Source of the DNA: Brachionus manjavacas
Lineage: Eukaryota > Rotifera > Eurotatoria > Ploima > Brachionidae
Length of the DNA stretch: 64,000 nucleotides
Direction of reading: 5' to 3'
NCBI GenBank assembly: GCA_019054805.1
Contig: JAHQIY010000032.1
Coordinates: forward strand, 248,001-312,000
Shown here: positions 51,933 through 63,726 of the stretch, piece by piece
Position numbering within the stretch: position 1 is the stretch's first letter
Layout of the letters: each line of letters starts with the position of its first letter
The notes under the pieces: model-generated
Databases searched by the model: none
The model's input: only the letters and a program-made list of their open reading frames with translations
Told to the model about the DNA's origin: nothing
Program-made: the position numbers and the translations under genes

Positions 51933-53200
51933 TTTTTGTCGTCGACCAAATGCAATTTTAAAAAAATTTCATACTTCGTTTTACGAAACAAAACAAAGAC
52001 TTGTATCTAAAAATTAGGTCTTATTTTACTAAAATGCAAGATAAAATTGATTAAATAATTGGGTGAAATTGTCATTTGAAAAAAGAAATAAAAAGAGACT
52101 AAAAAAGAGAAAAAAAAGCAAAGAGAAATTATGGTAAACGTTTGGCACAAAGAATAAAAGAAAATTTCAAAAGCTCAAAAATAGTATTAAAACGATGATG
52201 ATAAGAAGGAAAACTTTTTCTGCTTCAATTAAGATCCTTTGATATTTATCCAAAAAAATTGCCAACCATTATCTTTACAAGTCTATTAACAAAATACTGA
52301 AATTGTTAATTTGGAAAACTTTGCGACACTTGCAACAAATTTCTCAAAATTTTGAAGTTTCTCCTCATATCATCATCAAGGCAGGTAATTTTTATTTTTT
52401 TATTTATTTACTTTTCTTCCATCCTGAGCTCTAAAGAACCAATTTTTTTTCTTTATCTGTTGTTGTTTAGAACAAAATTTAGCCAAAAATTTGTGTTGGA
52501 AAAAATCTCATTTTATAAATTCACTTTTGGCGTCACACAAAAATTCTAAAGTCTTAAGACTTTAGATTGTATCAGCTATTGCGAAAAACAAGTATAAATT
52601 TAGATGAATATTAATTCAATGCTATTTTTTTTTAATTTAATAAAAATTTTATAAATGTGTTTTTAACTAATTTTTTATCCTCAAATTTGTGCAAATCAAC
52701 CCTGTGAGTTTTTAGCTCAACTAACCTGAATTCGCGGCTCTCAAACTCTTTCGATCACCAAAAAAGATTACTGCTTTAATGCGATAATTTAGATGTTTTC
52801 GCCGTCTAAATACCTTCAATGTTTGAAAATAACAAATCTAAAAATTAAACAATAGGAGATAATTATCCCAAAAATAAAAAGCGAAAAATTATCCAAAATA
52901 ATTATAACTTGGATAATTATGTGCCTAACCAAGCGTTTGGTAGTGAAAATTATTCCAAATTTAAAGTATGACTAAGTCAAAGTTTCCGAAACTTAGTTCA
53001 TTTTGAAGCTTGGTCACACTTTTTTTACTGAGTCTCACAGACTTGTGGCAAAAAAATGTTAGAGTGTTTTAAAAAAGCAAAAAAATTAATTTAAAAAAAA
53101 CGAAATTAAATATACACCTTTTATACGATTAGAAAATTTATCCTATCATAAAACTAAATGAAATTATTTGCTATCATTTTTTGTTTATATTTCAAATTTA
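51933..53200. other. 5' flank of the CP2-family gene
   Basis: Non-coding; it should include the promoter of the minus-strand CP2 gene. Contains a purine-rich stretch (52080-52130) but no recognised element. Confidence 0.35.
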
Positions 53201-53214
53201 TGGTTCTCTATTTC

Positions 53215-53218
53215 GCTC

Positions 53219-53254
<36 letters not shown>

Positions 53255-53263
53255 ACACACTAA
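53215..53263. repeat. Compound (CT)n(CA)n microsatellite
   Basis: GCTCTCTCTCTCTCTCTCTC is followed by ACACACACACGCACACACAC, with minor interruptions. Perfect short-period repeat, likely length-polymorphic. Confidence 0.95.
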
Positions 53264-53505
53264 ACTCCGACTAATTTGAATGCCAATAAAAATTTATTAC
53301 CTTAAAAATTAAATTTAAATTTGCTGGCCAAGTTAACTTTTGAAATTTTTTTCAAATTTAGGATAATCCTAAGCCTGATATTATTGTGGATAATTACATA
53401 ATTAATTTTGACTATTTTTGTATACGACTGAATGCAAGCTAACCTTTGATATTATACATTTGTGTGTATACCTTGAAACCAACCTTTTAGAGGAAATGTG
53501 AGCGT

Positions 53506-53700
53506 TTGTTCAGATTTTTATCTCAAATTTCTGCTTTGCTTAAATTTAGAAACACTGCCGTAAACGCATCTTGTTACTATGAGTCGCATTTGTCTGCAAT
53601 ATTAAATATTAATGAAATAAGATGTTCAAAATTAAATAAGAAGCCCAGTAGTGACATTCATCTTGCTCTCAAAGTCTTGGAGGAAATTTCTAAATTTTAA
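53506..53700 (+). other. Coding-like fragment, unassigned
   Basis: Open frame with natural composition: FRFLSQISALLKFRNTAVNA, SCYYESHLSAILNINEIRCS, KLNKKPSSDIHLALKVLEEI. No start context, splice partner or recognised domain. Could be a terminal exon or a mobile-element remnant. Confidence 0.3.
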
Positions 53701-55192
53701 ATTTAAGGCGTTTTCTTTTATATCACTGCGAAATCCTTCTGAAAAGAGACCCCTGGCTGCGAAATCAAATAAACTCGTTGGATCTAAAAAAAATTTTTTT
53801 TCTTAATTATATAATAATAAAAAAATTAAAATTCAAAATATAAATTTATTGATTTATAGCATGCTAAAAAAATTTACAACATGAAACAAATAACCTTTAG
53901 GAAAGTTGTAACATTTTGGCGCAGATAGTTACCCAAGAACCCTTTTTGCCACAGTAAAATATTTTTGTTTCTTACGTCACTTGAATTAAATTAAATTGAA
54001 ATTTTAAAATCCCGGCATGATACTTTTATCCAGCAGATAGATGCATAGATAGATCTTACACAATAAAGAATAGAAAAAAGAGACAAAAACTCAAATAAAA
54101 CGTTTCTTTAAGCAGATAAAATTTGACGAATATAACGACCTTTTAAGCTAAGAAAAATCATTACCTGGATTAAATGAATAAAGATCACGAAAGAAAAAAT
54201 GTTTTTTTTATTTAAATTAAAATAATTTCTTTCAAAAAAGTCTTTTAAAATGCAATAAATTTTGATTCGTAATAACTATCTCGAATAGATTTTAAGATTT
54301 TAAGATTTTAAGATTTAGAATAGAAACAATAAAAATTTTCCAAATTCAGGATTCTCCCGCTGAGTTTTTTCTTTTCAAATAGTGTTTATCTTTCGAAAAG
54401 AATTGGAAGACCTACTTGAAATTTAATGAAAATTTTAGGAGACTTTTGAGATGTGACACGGTTCGTCAATAGAAAAAGAGTTGCGTCATTTTCTCAAAAT
54501 GTCACAAGGTGGATTAATGGTTGAGTTATGGAATTTTATACAAGCATACTGGTAAAATAGTTTATTTTTCTTAAAATTTCAATTATTTCATCTAGATAAT
54601 TGGAAACTCAGAAATATTTCATTAAAACGTTGTCTCAAACAAACACTTGGAATTCATCGATCCTGGAAATATTTTACAAATTTAAAATTTCTTTTTCACC
54701 TTAAATCACAATTTGCATCTCACCAAAGATCAAAACAATTCTTATTCAATGGCCAAAAAATTTTATAAAATTAAAATTTTCAAATTTCAATATTGATCTT
54801 ATTAAATTTCAAACCCAGTGATTTGCAATTTTGTTCACTTAGCCAGATAATTAGAATTTTTAAAAATTAAAGAACAGAAAAAAGTTGCGAAAATTCCACT
54901 AAATTGCTCCGGAAAGTTGAATTTAAATTTTATCAAATATTTTTTACAAATGCCTGGCGGGATCTCTATTCTTACTTAAATATTAAGAAAAATTCGAGAG
55001 CTAATGCTTCATCATGAATAAATCATTTAATTTCAAATGAATTTAATGATTCCGATGATGATCCTCTTTTAGTGCTTTTTTGGTATCTCAAAAATAAATA
55101 AAAAACAAATTTTTACTTTTTTTTATTATTTTTTATTAAAATAAATAAATAAAATCCTAATTCTCATTCTTTTTTTTACCTAGACAGTGGAT
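53701..55192. other. Gene-poor AT-rich stretch
   Basis: Contains a short (GATTTTAA)n run at about 54288-54316. Near 55030-55098 a brief coding-like piece (NEFNDSDDDPLLVLFWYLKN) ends at a stop. No complete gene. Confidence 0.35.
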
Positions 55193-55193
55193 T

Positions 55194-55332
55194 GGAGAGT
55201 AATAATTTAAAATTTCAATTTGTTGAATCGCTAATAGATCATCATTTTAAAGTATTGTTTAAATTAACTGAAAAATTCGAACAAAAAGAAAATCCTAGCG
55301 TGTTGCCTTTTATTGATTCATTAGCCTACTAA
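55194..55332 (+). other. Possible terminal exon, unassigned
   Basis: After a TTTTTTTACCTAG acceptor the sequence reads DSGLESNNLKFQFVESLIDH, HFKVLFKLTEKFEQKENPSV, LPFIDSLAY, then a stop. The composition is exon-like. I could not find the preceding exon or recognise the family. Confidence 0.3.
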
Positions 55333-56600
55333 ATCCTTTCAATTTCGAAATTCACTTGAAATTCAAAGTACCTTTGAATGAAACGAATTTAGAAAAATGT
55401 CTCGTAAACTGATTTTACTCTATTGATTAATTAAGCTAATGAAGAATATTTTGAGATAATACAAACTCTTATTTTTCAGTCAAAATAATAAAGTCTTTCA
55501 AAAAGAATTCAATATTTAAAGCTATTTTCAAATCAAAAGAAATTCTCATCAGAAAATATTTAGGATTAACATTTAAAAATATGAAAATTTGAAAATTTCT
55601 GTTTCAAGATGAACATTATTTATTTTAAAAAATATATCAAGTCTTTGGAGAATATTTAAATTTTAAATAAATGCTCTTTTTCAAACATTTTTAAAGATTT
55701 TTAATGATTAAGATTAAAGCAAAAGCTTTAAAAATTTATATTCAGAATTATTTGATAATTTTAAATGCTTAGGTAAATTATTGGAATTTTTTGATAACGG
55801 CTGAGTCATAATGTTTTGGACAAATTTCAAAGATATAAAAAATATGAAAGAATAATGTGAGAAGGCTGAAATTTTTTACACTTTTGTTTACTAGTTCTTC
55901 TTGTTTATTGTTTTGGTTTACGACTTGTGTATTCTTGGACTTTTCTCGGGCCAAAAACATACCTGCTATCCTTTGAGTTCGGTGTCCCATACCTAAATTT
56001 TATTTTTGAAAAAAAATTTTACCTCTCTAACGATTTTTGGATCATAATTTTTTCATTTTCCGTTCATAAGATACGCTCAACAAGCCGTCTAAAAAAGCTC
56101 ATTTTTGAGAATTCTAAAAAATTCGTAAAAAGAGGTTTTTAAATCGATTGCAAAAATGTACATTGATATAAGACAATTGTGCCCTGCTAATATTAGTAAT
56201 ATTAGTAGATCCCGGGTTCCATTCGACTTCTAGGATTAAATTTCTGGTATAAAAAGTATATAAATGTCAGGTTGAAAATTTTTTATAAAAAGTGAAAAAA
56301 GACGATTTAATGATTCTTATAAAGCTTAAAGGACGAGCTTTCTAAAGCTGTCTTGGTCATAAGGATTCCTTACTTTATTTTTGAGAAAATTAAAACTCAA
56401 CTTTTGTAAAAAAATTTATTTATCAAAGAATCTTTTGTTAAAATTTGAAATGCATTTGAAATATTTTTGAATAAAATTGCATTTTTTTTCAATACAAGGA
56501 AAGAAATTATCAACTAATTTTACTTAAAATTTATAAATCTAAAGAAAGTGTTTGACATGACCAGAAATTCAAACAAAATTAGGAGAAGTAGTATTGTATA
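55333..56600. other. Gene-free AT-rich stretch
   Basis: Short open frames on both strands around 55780-56140 overlap each other and have no domain; treated as chance. Confidence 0.35.
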
Positions 56601-56930
56601 CTGCAATTTGGAGCACTATCCGTATCTTCTGGCAACTTGTTCTAGCGGTTGAGAATTCTTTTTGCTTAAAAAATTAATTTTTGGAAGGCTCTGAATATAT
56701 TTTCTGTAAAATCTTGTAAAATTGAATGTAATTCACGATTGCGTAGCCTAGGAAAAAGTTTTGATAGTCTACGCCGAGCTTTTTCAATTTTTGATTAAAA
56801 TTTATTCAAATACGGGCACCAAATTAGGTCTGACTGGTGAGGATTAATAGTTTTAGCACTAGGAAATTTGAATTTTTTTCTAGTTGCACCAAGGTTTGCT
56901 CGTCTAGAGTAATGTTTAGTTTTAAATCCA
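56600..56930 (-). mobile_element. LINE reverse transcriptase C-terminal remnant
   Basis: On the minus strand: LIWCPYLNKF, stop, SKIEKARRRLSKLFPRLRNR, ELHSILQDFTENIFRAFQKL. This matches the WCP....I.. E.VQRR.TKL.P.LRN.. region that follows the thumb in CR1/jockey-like LINEs. One in-frame stop; truncated at both ends. Confidence 0.7.
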
Positions 56931-58292
56931 ATTTTAAATTTGGAATACATTTCTTTGCTTACTGAAAAATTTTTTTTTACAAAAAAAAATAAATAAAATT
57001 ATATTAAAAAATAATTGTAAATTTGAATTTAAAAAAAAAAAAAAATTGATCAATCAATTGCTAAAATTCATGAAAAAAGAAAATCTTTCTATCTAATGGA
57101 CATAAATAAAGGTAAAAATTTTGAGCGTATTTGTTGGAAAAGACTCATGAACTAATGTTTGGTGACGATCTTTGAAGGAGCCATCAAATAGTGATTATAA
57201 GTGCTTTTATTTTATCTTTATAATTTAATTTTTATTTAAATTGAAATTTTCAATTTAAATTAATAATCAAAAAAATTTCAAAAATGCATATTTATATTAA
57301 TAAAAAAATATTACTGATGGACTAACTGAACACGCGGCCAATTTAATCCTTTACTTTAAATCTAATAAATTAAATTATAAAAAGAAAATAAGATATTTAT
57401 CTTGATTAGACTTCTTAAGTACTTGTATGAAGTCGTTAAAAATGCACTTACGAAAAAAAAATTATTCTAATTTAAAATAAAAACTTGAAGCAAAAATATT
57501 TAAATCATTAATTTTAACATCAAAAATTTCAAAATTTTATTTCTTAATCTTGAAAAACTAACAGAGAGGTTTCATCATCCTGAAAATATTGTCCTAATTT
57601 TTTTTAATGATTTTAATTATAGATGAAAGGAGAAAAAAAATTTCTTGCTATCATAATTTACTAGAATTTGCGATAATTACCACTTAGTTGGCCTTTATTT
57701 TATTAATAATTTTAGAGATTAACTCTCACGATTGTTCCAAAGCAAGGTCTCAAACAAATAATATTATTGATATCTAAGATCAATTAATTATTTCTCTTCA
57801 AAAAATTTATTATTTTTTAAGTTCACAAACAGAAAAAACTACATTTTCTATAAAAAGACATAATCAGACGAATTTTATGTAAATAAGAAATAAGTTAAAA
57901 AACAATTTATTTATGGATAGAAATTGTAAACAGAACTGTTTGTGATGCATGTTGTTCTTTTGGTTGCTTATTTTTTCTTCCATTGCAACTTCTGTACGCT
58001 GACAATTGCTGACCATGTTTTGAGTGACAACATCCAGCGATGAATTGGATCATTTAAAGAAAAAAAGGATCTTCTTTTTTCTAGCTTAATTCGAATAGTC
58101 AGTGTAGTCCTCTGTCATAGCTATGATTGATGGTTTATTAATATTATATTGCAGAATTATATCAAATTAAATAGCTATTCAAGAGCTATAATATTGTTAT
58201 TTTTTTAATTAAAAATGAGATATTGACTATCTGTGAAAGAGACTCCAAAAAGTGATTTCACACATGAAAATAGGTAAATTTTCAAAAAGTTA
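56931..58292. other. Gene-free AT-rich stretch
   Basis: No feature recognised. Confidence 0.35.
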
Positions 58293-58440
58293 TTTATTTA
58301 TTTGTTTTTCTGTATCGAGCTTGAGCTCCCTCAGAATTAAAAAAAATAAAATAAATTAAAATAAAAATAAAGAAAAAAAAGATGAAAAAAAGATAAAAAA
58401 AAGATAAAAAAAAGAAATTAAAGAAAAGGTAAACAGATAT
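58293..58440 (-). mobile_element. LINE 3'-end hairpin copy with AAAT tail
   Basis: The minus strand reads CTGAGGGAGCTCAAGCTCGA then TACAGAAAAACAAATAAATA. It is preceded (58335-58435 on the plus strand) by an A/G-rich stretch with AAAAAAAGATGAAAAAAAGA units. Same terminal hairpin family as 37743, 40700 and 43930. Confidence 0.65.
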
Positions 58441-58659
58441 GTAATAAATGATATATATTTTTTTAGTTGAGACAATATTTTCAATTCCAAATCAAAATTA
58501 TGAAATGACAATCCATTCATTTGTTATTCTAATAAGACAAAGACTATCTAAGTCGTTCAATTTTTTTATTGTGAAAAAGTTGAGAAACGGACTGAAAAAA
58601 GCTTCTAATAGCGAGCTAGACGTCCTTTATTCTCTAATTATTTCTTTTTAGCATTGTTT

Positions 58660-59130
58660 ATATTTAAATTTAGCATCATTTCTTCAATAATCGGCTTGAT
58701 GGCAAGGACCATTGTCTCTCTGGAATTTGAAAGTCTCACCTTCTCTTAGCATATATATTGATAGAAGTAACTTTTTTTTCTAAAATACCAAAATATCTCT
58801 TAAGATTAAGCCTTCCATCAAATATATAATACGATTCCTGGACCATAATAGCTCAAACAGTAATAAAGCAGTTCCAAATTCCAATAGAACTGCTTCCTTG
58901 CTTTCTTTGTTTAATTACACATTCTTCAATTTGCTTCTCTGATTTCATCCTTCTTATCTAAATTCAGCTTTTTCTGTTCTCTCCCTAAATGTTCACTTCG
59001 TCACTGAACATTATTTGTCTCCATTTAGCTTTTCTCTATAATTTAACATTCGGACAGTTTTCTGGCTTTTTTTTAAGATTTTGTAAACCTTGGTATTGTA
59101 ACATCATTTCCATTCGAATTTTCTTTTTAA
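58660..59130 (-). pseudogene. Tc1/mariner transposase remnant
   Basis: On the minus strand from about 59030: WRQIMFSDEVNI (the W....FSDE motif with the second catalytic Asp), then several stops, then KQGSSSIGIWNCFITV and, after a frameshift, GETFKFQRDNGPCHQADY (about 58755-58700), the DN.P.H motif before the third catalytic residue. The order and spacing fit the Tc1/mariner DDE domain. At least four stops and shifts make it inactive. Terminal inverted repeats were not found. Confidence 0.8.
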
Positions 59131-59344
59131 AATTATTTTTTATTTATTTGTTTATCTGTTCTTTTAAAAAATAGAACAACTTTTGGGAGTTAGAATGGGC
59201 ATTTTGGTTTCAATTTTTTTTTGATTTTTTAATTAAGTCAAAACGATCAAAGCTTTCTTGATCTATCTTTATCAATAAAATAAATTATTTTAAGCTTTTA
59301 AAATCTAAAAAAAACTCTTTAATTCATATAAAACAACAAGTTGA

Positions 59345-60240
59345 ATCTTTCAATGCATTGGTCACTCAAAGTCTGACTGGCTGGATGCAACAAGTGGGGT
59401 CCCTCAAAGTTCTGTACTTGACCCACTGCTATTTTTAATTTTTATTAACGACCTCCCAGAAAGATTCAGGGAAAGATGTTTTTGTTTTCTAAATGCAGAT
59501 GATCGCAAGATATACTATTTACTTAATGAAGTTAATGAAAAGATGAAGAATGAGCAATTAAAAAACTTCATCAATAGTCTTGTCGAGTGGTGCCGTGAAT
59601 GGTCGATGAATTTCAATATCGAGAAATGTGAAGCAATGCATATTGGCAGAAAAAAATCCAAAAACGGATTATTATATATCAGAAGAGAATGAAGTTCACA
59701 AGTTGACAGAGACTTTTGAACAGAAAGATCTGGGAGTCATAATAAAAACCGATGTGCAATGGTGTAGACATTTAATTGAACTATCAGCAAGAGCAAAAAG
59801 AGTTCTAGGACAAATTTAAATGGTATCAATAACAATGACACCAGTATTGTTAAAAAAATGTACACTAGTCTTGCTCAACCCTATCTTGAATATGCTGTTT
59901 TAGTATGGAATCCATACTTGATGAAAAATATAGATACATCTGAGAGAGTACAGAGGAGAGCAACAAGAAGCATTAATGGATTTGGTGATTTAAACTATGT
60001 GGAGAGGCTTAAAAGATTGAACCTAAAAACACTCTCAAAAAGGAGGAGACGCGCTGATCAAATACATTTAAAAGTTCATATATCAACTTGATGAGCTAAG
60101 TTGGTACGGAGAACCATTGGAAAGTAAAAATGCGTATAATACTAGAGGGAATAGATTTAGATTTAGAATCACAAAGTTTTTGAGTATCAAGTCCTTAAAT
60201 GGATTGAGAAATGTGAAAAGAGACTTTTCAAATTTTTTTT
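59345..60240 (+). mobile_element. 5'-truncated LINE copy
   Basis: Begins in the palm, SDWLDATSGVPQSSVLDPLL, then FLIFINDLPERFRERCFCFL and NADD (catalytic pair intact), SLVEWCREWSMNFNIEKCEA, DLGVIIKTDVQWCRHLIELS, LAQPYLEYAVLVWNPYLMKN, ERVQRRATRSINGFGDLNYV and the C-terminus YQLDELSWYGEPLESKNAYN, RFRFRITKFLSIKSLNGLRN. Needs several frameshifts. PQGS is changed to PQSS. Inactive, same general class as the 30256 copy but a different family. Confidence 0.85.
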
Positions 60241-60535
60241 TATTAATTTTGACATTATAATTTTTAAATAAAAATGTTAATTAAGTAAAAATTAATTAAT
60301 AGTTTATCTAAATAATAATAATAAAAATAAAGTAAAATTTTTATTTTTAGTTAAAAGAGAGAAAAAAAAGAAGAAAATTGGAGCTTGAGTTTTATTGGAA
60401 AAAGAATTATTTGTCTAGGGTAAAAATTATTGTATTAAATATTTTACCTTGATTTTAAGACCAATTTTGAAAAAAAAACTTACTAGTTTTTTTCTAACTA
60501 ATAATGAGTTGAATTAGAAATCTAAAACCAGCTCT

Positions 60536-60597
60536 GAAACCGGCTAGGTATGGTTTCACATTGATTTTGAAACCGGTTTCAAATTGAAGCCGGTTTT
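60536..60597. promoter_or_regulatory. Cluster of AACCGG sites (Grainyhead/CP2-type palindromes)
   Basis: Three sites within 62 bp: GAAACCGGC (60536-60544), the perfect palindrome GAAACCGGTTTC (60569-60580) and GAAGCCGGTTTT (60586-60597), plus a half-site GGTTTC at about 60552. AACCGGTT is the established Grainyhead-family consensus. The outer parts are also inverted (TAAAACCAGC and GCCGGTTTTA), so it may instead be a small hairpin element. Located about 0.7 kb beyond the 3' end of the neurexin gene. Confidence 0.4.
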
Positions 60598-60639
60598 ATG
60601 AAAAATAAGTTCAGGAGCAGCTTAATAAAAAGATGCTCG

Positions 60640-60900
60640 CTGAGTATGCGAACTAGAAATAGAACAATGGTTTATTAAGTGGAAGTCTTTTCTAAGTAGA
60701 AGAAAGACAGTGATAATCTTGACTTAAAAAATTATGGAAATAGAAATCAAGTTTCTTGGTATTAAATTTGCTTCTTAGTTAAATTTTAATATACTGGGAA
60801 AGGAAATTAAAGAACGCTGCAATAAAAGGATAAATATTATTAAAATACGGTACAGAGAAAAAATACACAAAAAAATAAATAAATCTTACTATAGACCCTT
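60640..60900 (+). mobile_element. Short jockey-type LINE fragment
   Basis: A single frame with two stops reads QWFIKWKSFLSRRKTVIILT, stop, KIMEIEIKFLGIKFAS, stop, LNFNILGKEIKERCNKRINI, IKI. IKFLGI.F...LNF....K.IKERC..R.NIIK is the thumb region of jockey-like reverse transcriptases. Truncated at both ends. Confidence 0.7.
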
Positions 60901-61295
60901 AAAAATTTTTTTTCGAAAATGAAGGATTAAAAATTTAAATATTAAAACTAGATTTAAATCTTCGATTGAAAGATTTAAGAATTAAATCTTTAAGATTAAT
61001 TCTATGTATATATCTTAAATGCCCTGATTTTAAATTTTTTTTCCTAAAGCAAATTTTGACATAAACCGCTTTCATTGATCCAGAGCATTATTACTTTTGT
61101 TTATAACAGGTAATTTTGGATTAATTTAAAATTGAAAAGAAAAAAATCTCGATGTTTCTAATGTTTATTTATATTTAAATTTTTTTTAAAATTATTTAAT
61201 TAATAAAAATATATTACAATTAAACTTTATCATTCAATTAAAATCTTAATAAATTCCTGAATCACGGATAACAAATTAATAATTAATTTTAGAGC

Positions 61296-63726
61296 CTAAA
61301 CAAACCATTCTTTATTACTCGCATTTAGCATGATTTTTCTTTTATTTTTCAATTTTCTGCCTGATCTCGACGAACTGTTCAGTGGCACGTCCAATTCGGC
61401 AAACGGTCCACAATTTTGTGTTTCATCAATTGTATAAGTTCCTTCGTCGAGGCTCCTGTATTTACAAAAGGCGTATACCAAAACAATCAGTATGATCACA
61501 GAACCAAATATTATCAAGACAATGAGGTTTGTACTAAAAATGCTCTCTTTCAATTGACTTTCGTCCGAAGTTCCATGAACCATAGAAGGATAATTGATAC
61601 TCTCAGCATTCGTCATTATGCTTTGTTTCTAGAAGACAATTAATGAATTTTAATTTTAAAAAATCTCCAAGAATTGGACAAAGTCACAGCTACGTAGAGT
61701 GCCTAAATCGGGAGGGTAACTTTAATTCACTGTTAGCATGCGCTCATAGTTTTTCTCTTTAAATAATTGAATGTTTTTTTGAAAAGATAATTAAGATTTA
61801 AATGCCAGATAGAGCAATTGATACAACTTTAGGAAGTTTCCATGAAAATGTGTCGTAGAAAATTCTACACAATCATTTTATAATGAATCAAGAACATGAA
61901 ACAAATTTAAACAATGGTTTCGCTAAATAGATAAAATTCTTTAAAAAATCAATCAATTTGCATAATTTTGTATTATTATTTCTTGTTTTTTGAGTTTTTA
62001 GCTGCATCAGAAAACAGTTCTCTACTATGCAAAATATTATTTTAAATTAGGCGAAATTCTTAAGCTTAAGAAATACCCTAATGGGTAAAATTATAAATTT
62101 CAACACTTCTAATGTTAAAATTTTGCAATAACATTAGTTGGCAACGCCTGCTTTATCGATTTATTTATAAAAAAAAGAATGCTAAATAATAAAGACTCAT
62201 CCAAAATAAAAAAGCGTAAAAATTTCAAAAATTTTCTTCAAGAAATTATTTTGGATTGATGGTAATAATAATTTTGCACCAAAAAAAAAATACTAATTTT
62301 AATAATATTAATTTGACCTAATTTTCTTAGTATAATAAAATCGAAGAATAGATCAGTTCATCAGAAAATCTCCCTGCAAATAATTCTTGAAGGAAGGACA
62401 AATTTTTACTCTTCTTCTTTAATAAACGCTTTAATTTTCTTTTAAAAATTTTCTCGAAATTAATTCAAAGTTTAAACATTTGAAAAAAAGTCCCCTCTAG
62501 AGGATCTCTTTCCCAGATAATCTAAACAGAGAGTGACCGACTAAGTTCTGTTTCTAATCAAATTTCTTTCTTTCAAGAGCTCTATCTTTGGTTCAGCATT
62601 TTAAGAGAGAAAATGATCTGTATCATCTACAAGACAAAAATTCAATTAGAATTGAATATAACTAGAAAACTAAATTTTTTTTAAAAATTGTAAATTAGAG
62701 ACAAAAATTAGACACTTGCATTCATGCTGAATAAAACAACTACACTCTTTTTTTAATTATCTGTCAAAAAAAATATCAAATTTATGGAGTAATAGAGATC
62801 TTAAAATTTTTGAAATTGATTTTTCCCGGCAAAAAAATTTAATTTGTGATAAATGATTATCTTTTTTCTCTCAGTTTTTTTATGATTTAAATAAAAATGA
62901 TTATATGAATTCTTCAAAAATTTATCAATAAGTTTTGTTGAAAATAACTTGTGAAATTTAAAAAAAATGTATTTAAATAAAAATTAAATCTAAGTTTTAA
63001 TGGAATAACAAAAAATGTACAAATTATTTTCGAAAGAATCTTTATCTTTTTTAATAAATTTTTTCAAAATTCGGTTTAATCAATTTTTTAAATTATAAAA
63101 AAAACTAAACAAAAAAATTATTAACAATGATTTGTGGATTTTTAAATAGTTCAAAAATACAAAAATTTTAATTTACCGTCGATGTGCTTCCAAAATGTGG
63201 TTCTTGGCTTTTTTATAAATAAATAATTAATTTTTTTCTAATTAGTTTAACTAAGTTTATTACTCTATTGATTTATCTTCATTATTTTCAGTCTCATGTT
63301 TAGGTATTTGAAGTGGAATTAAATTTTGAGATGAATAAAATTCTTGGTCTCGATTTAGTTCATTAATCCTTAATTAAAAATTTTAGGTTAATTTTCTGCA
63401 ATCAAAAATGTTAAATTACTTTAATAGACTTCCTTGGAGAGGCAGAAAATGTCCAATTGTTCTAATTCTTTGATTTTTAATCGACAACAAATCAAGTATT
63501 CTATAAACTAAATAATTAAAAAATTGAAAATTTCTAACTTGAATAATTAACCTGAATTGATTGTAAACTAAGCCATAAATATTTCCATGAAAATTGTTAA
63601 AAAATTGAACTTCCTCGGGATGATTCGAATTGTTAAAAAAAAATTTCGAACCCGCAATTTCAACATGAATTGAATTTTGATTTCTATCAATCGGCAAAAT
63701 TTGGTATTTTTTAAATTGATTATATT
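61296..63726 (-). CDS. NRXN: Neurexin, 3' end (last laminin-G domain, membrane segment, cytoplasmic tail); continues beyond the window
   Basis: Five phase-compatible exons read right to left: 63726-63552, 63500-63420, 63368-63264, 63207-63177 (31 bp), 61628-61296. Neurexins are presynaptic adhesion receptors that bind neuroligins and other partners. The first exon ends the last LNS/laminin-G domain (VQFFNNFHGNIYGLVYNQFR, ILDL, then IRTIGHFLPLQGSLL). A short hydrophilic stalk follows (QIPKHETENNEDKSID, QEPHFGSTST), then a membrane helix (NLIVLIIFGSVIILIVLVYA) and the tail. YAFCKYRSLDEGTYTIDETQ is the conserved neurexin protein-4.1-binding site. The C-terminus KEWFV corresponds to KEYYV, the class II PDZ ligand for CASK and Mint. 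The stalk is much shorter than in vertebrate alpha-neurexins. The 5' exons lie beyond 64000; the incoming phase at 63726 is 1. Confidence 0.9.
61629..63176 (-). other. Last intron of the neurexin gene
   Basis: 1.55-kb AT-rich intron between the 31-bp exon and the membrane/tail exon. No repeat or coding fragment recognised. Confidence 0.6.

Noticed and set aside
56150-56240. Possible tRNA or Pol III promoter at CCCGGGTTCCATTCGAC
   Set aside because: The B-box match is poor and no cloverleaf could be drawn.
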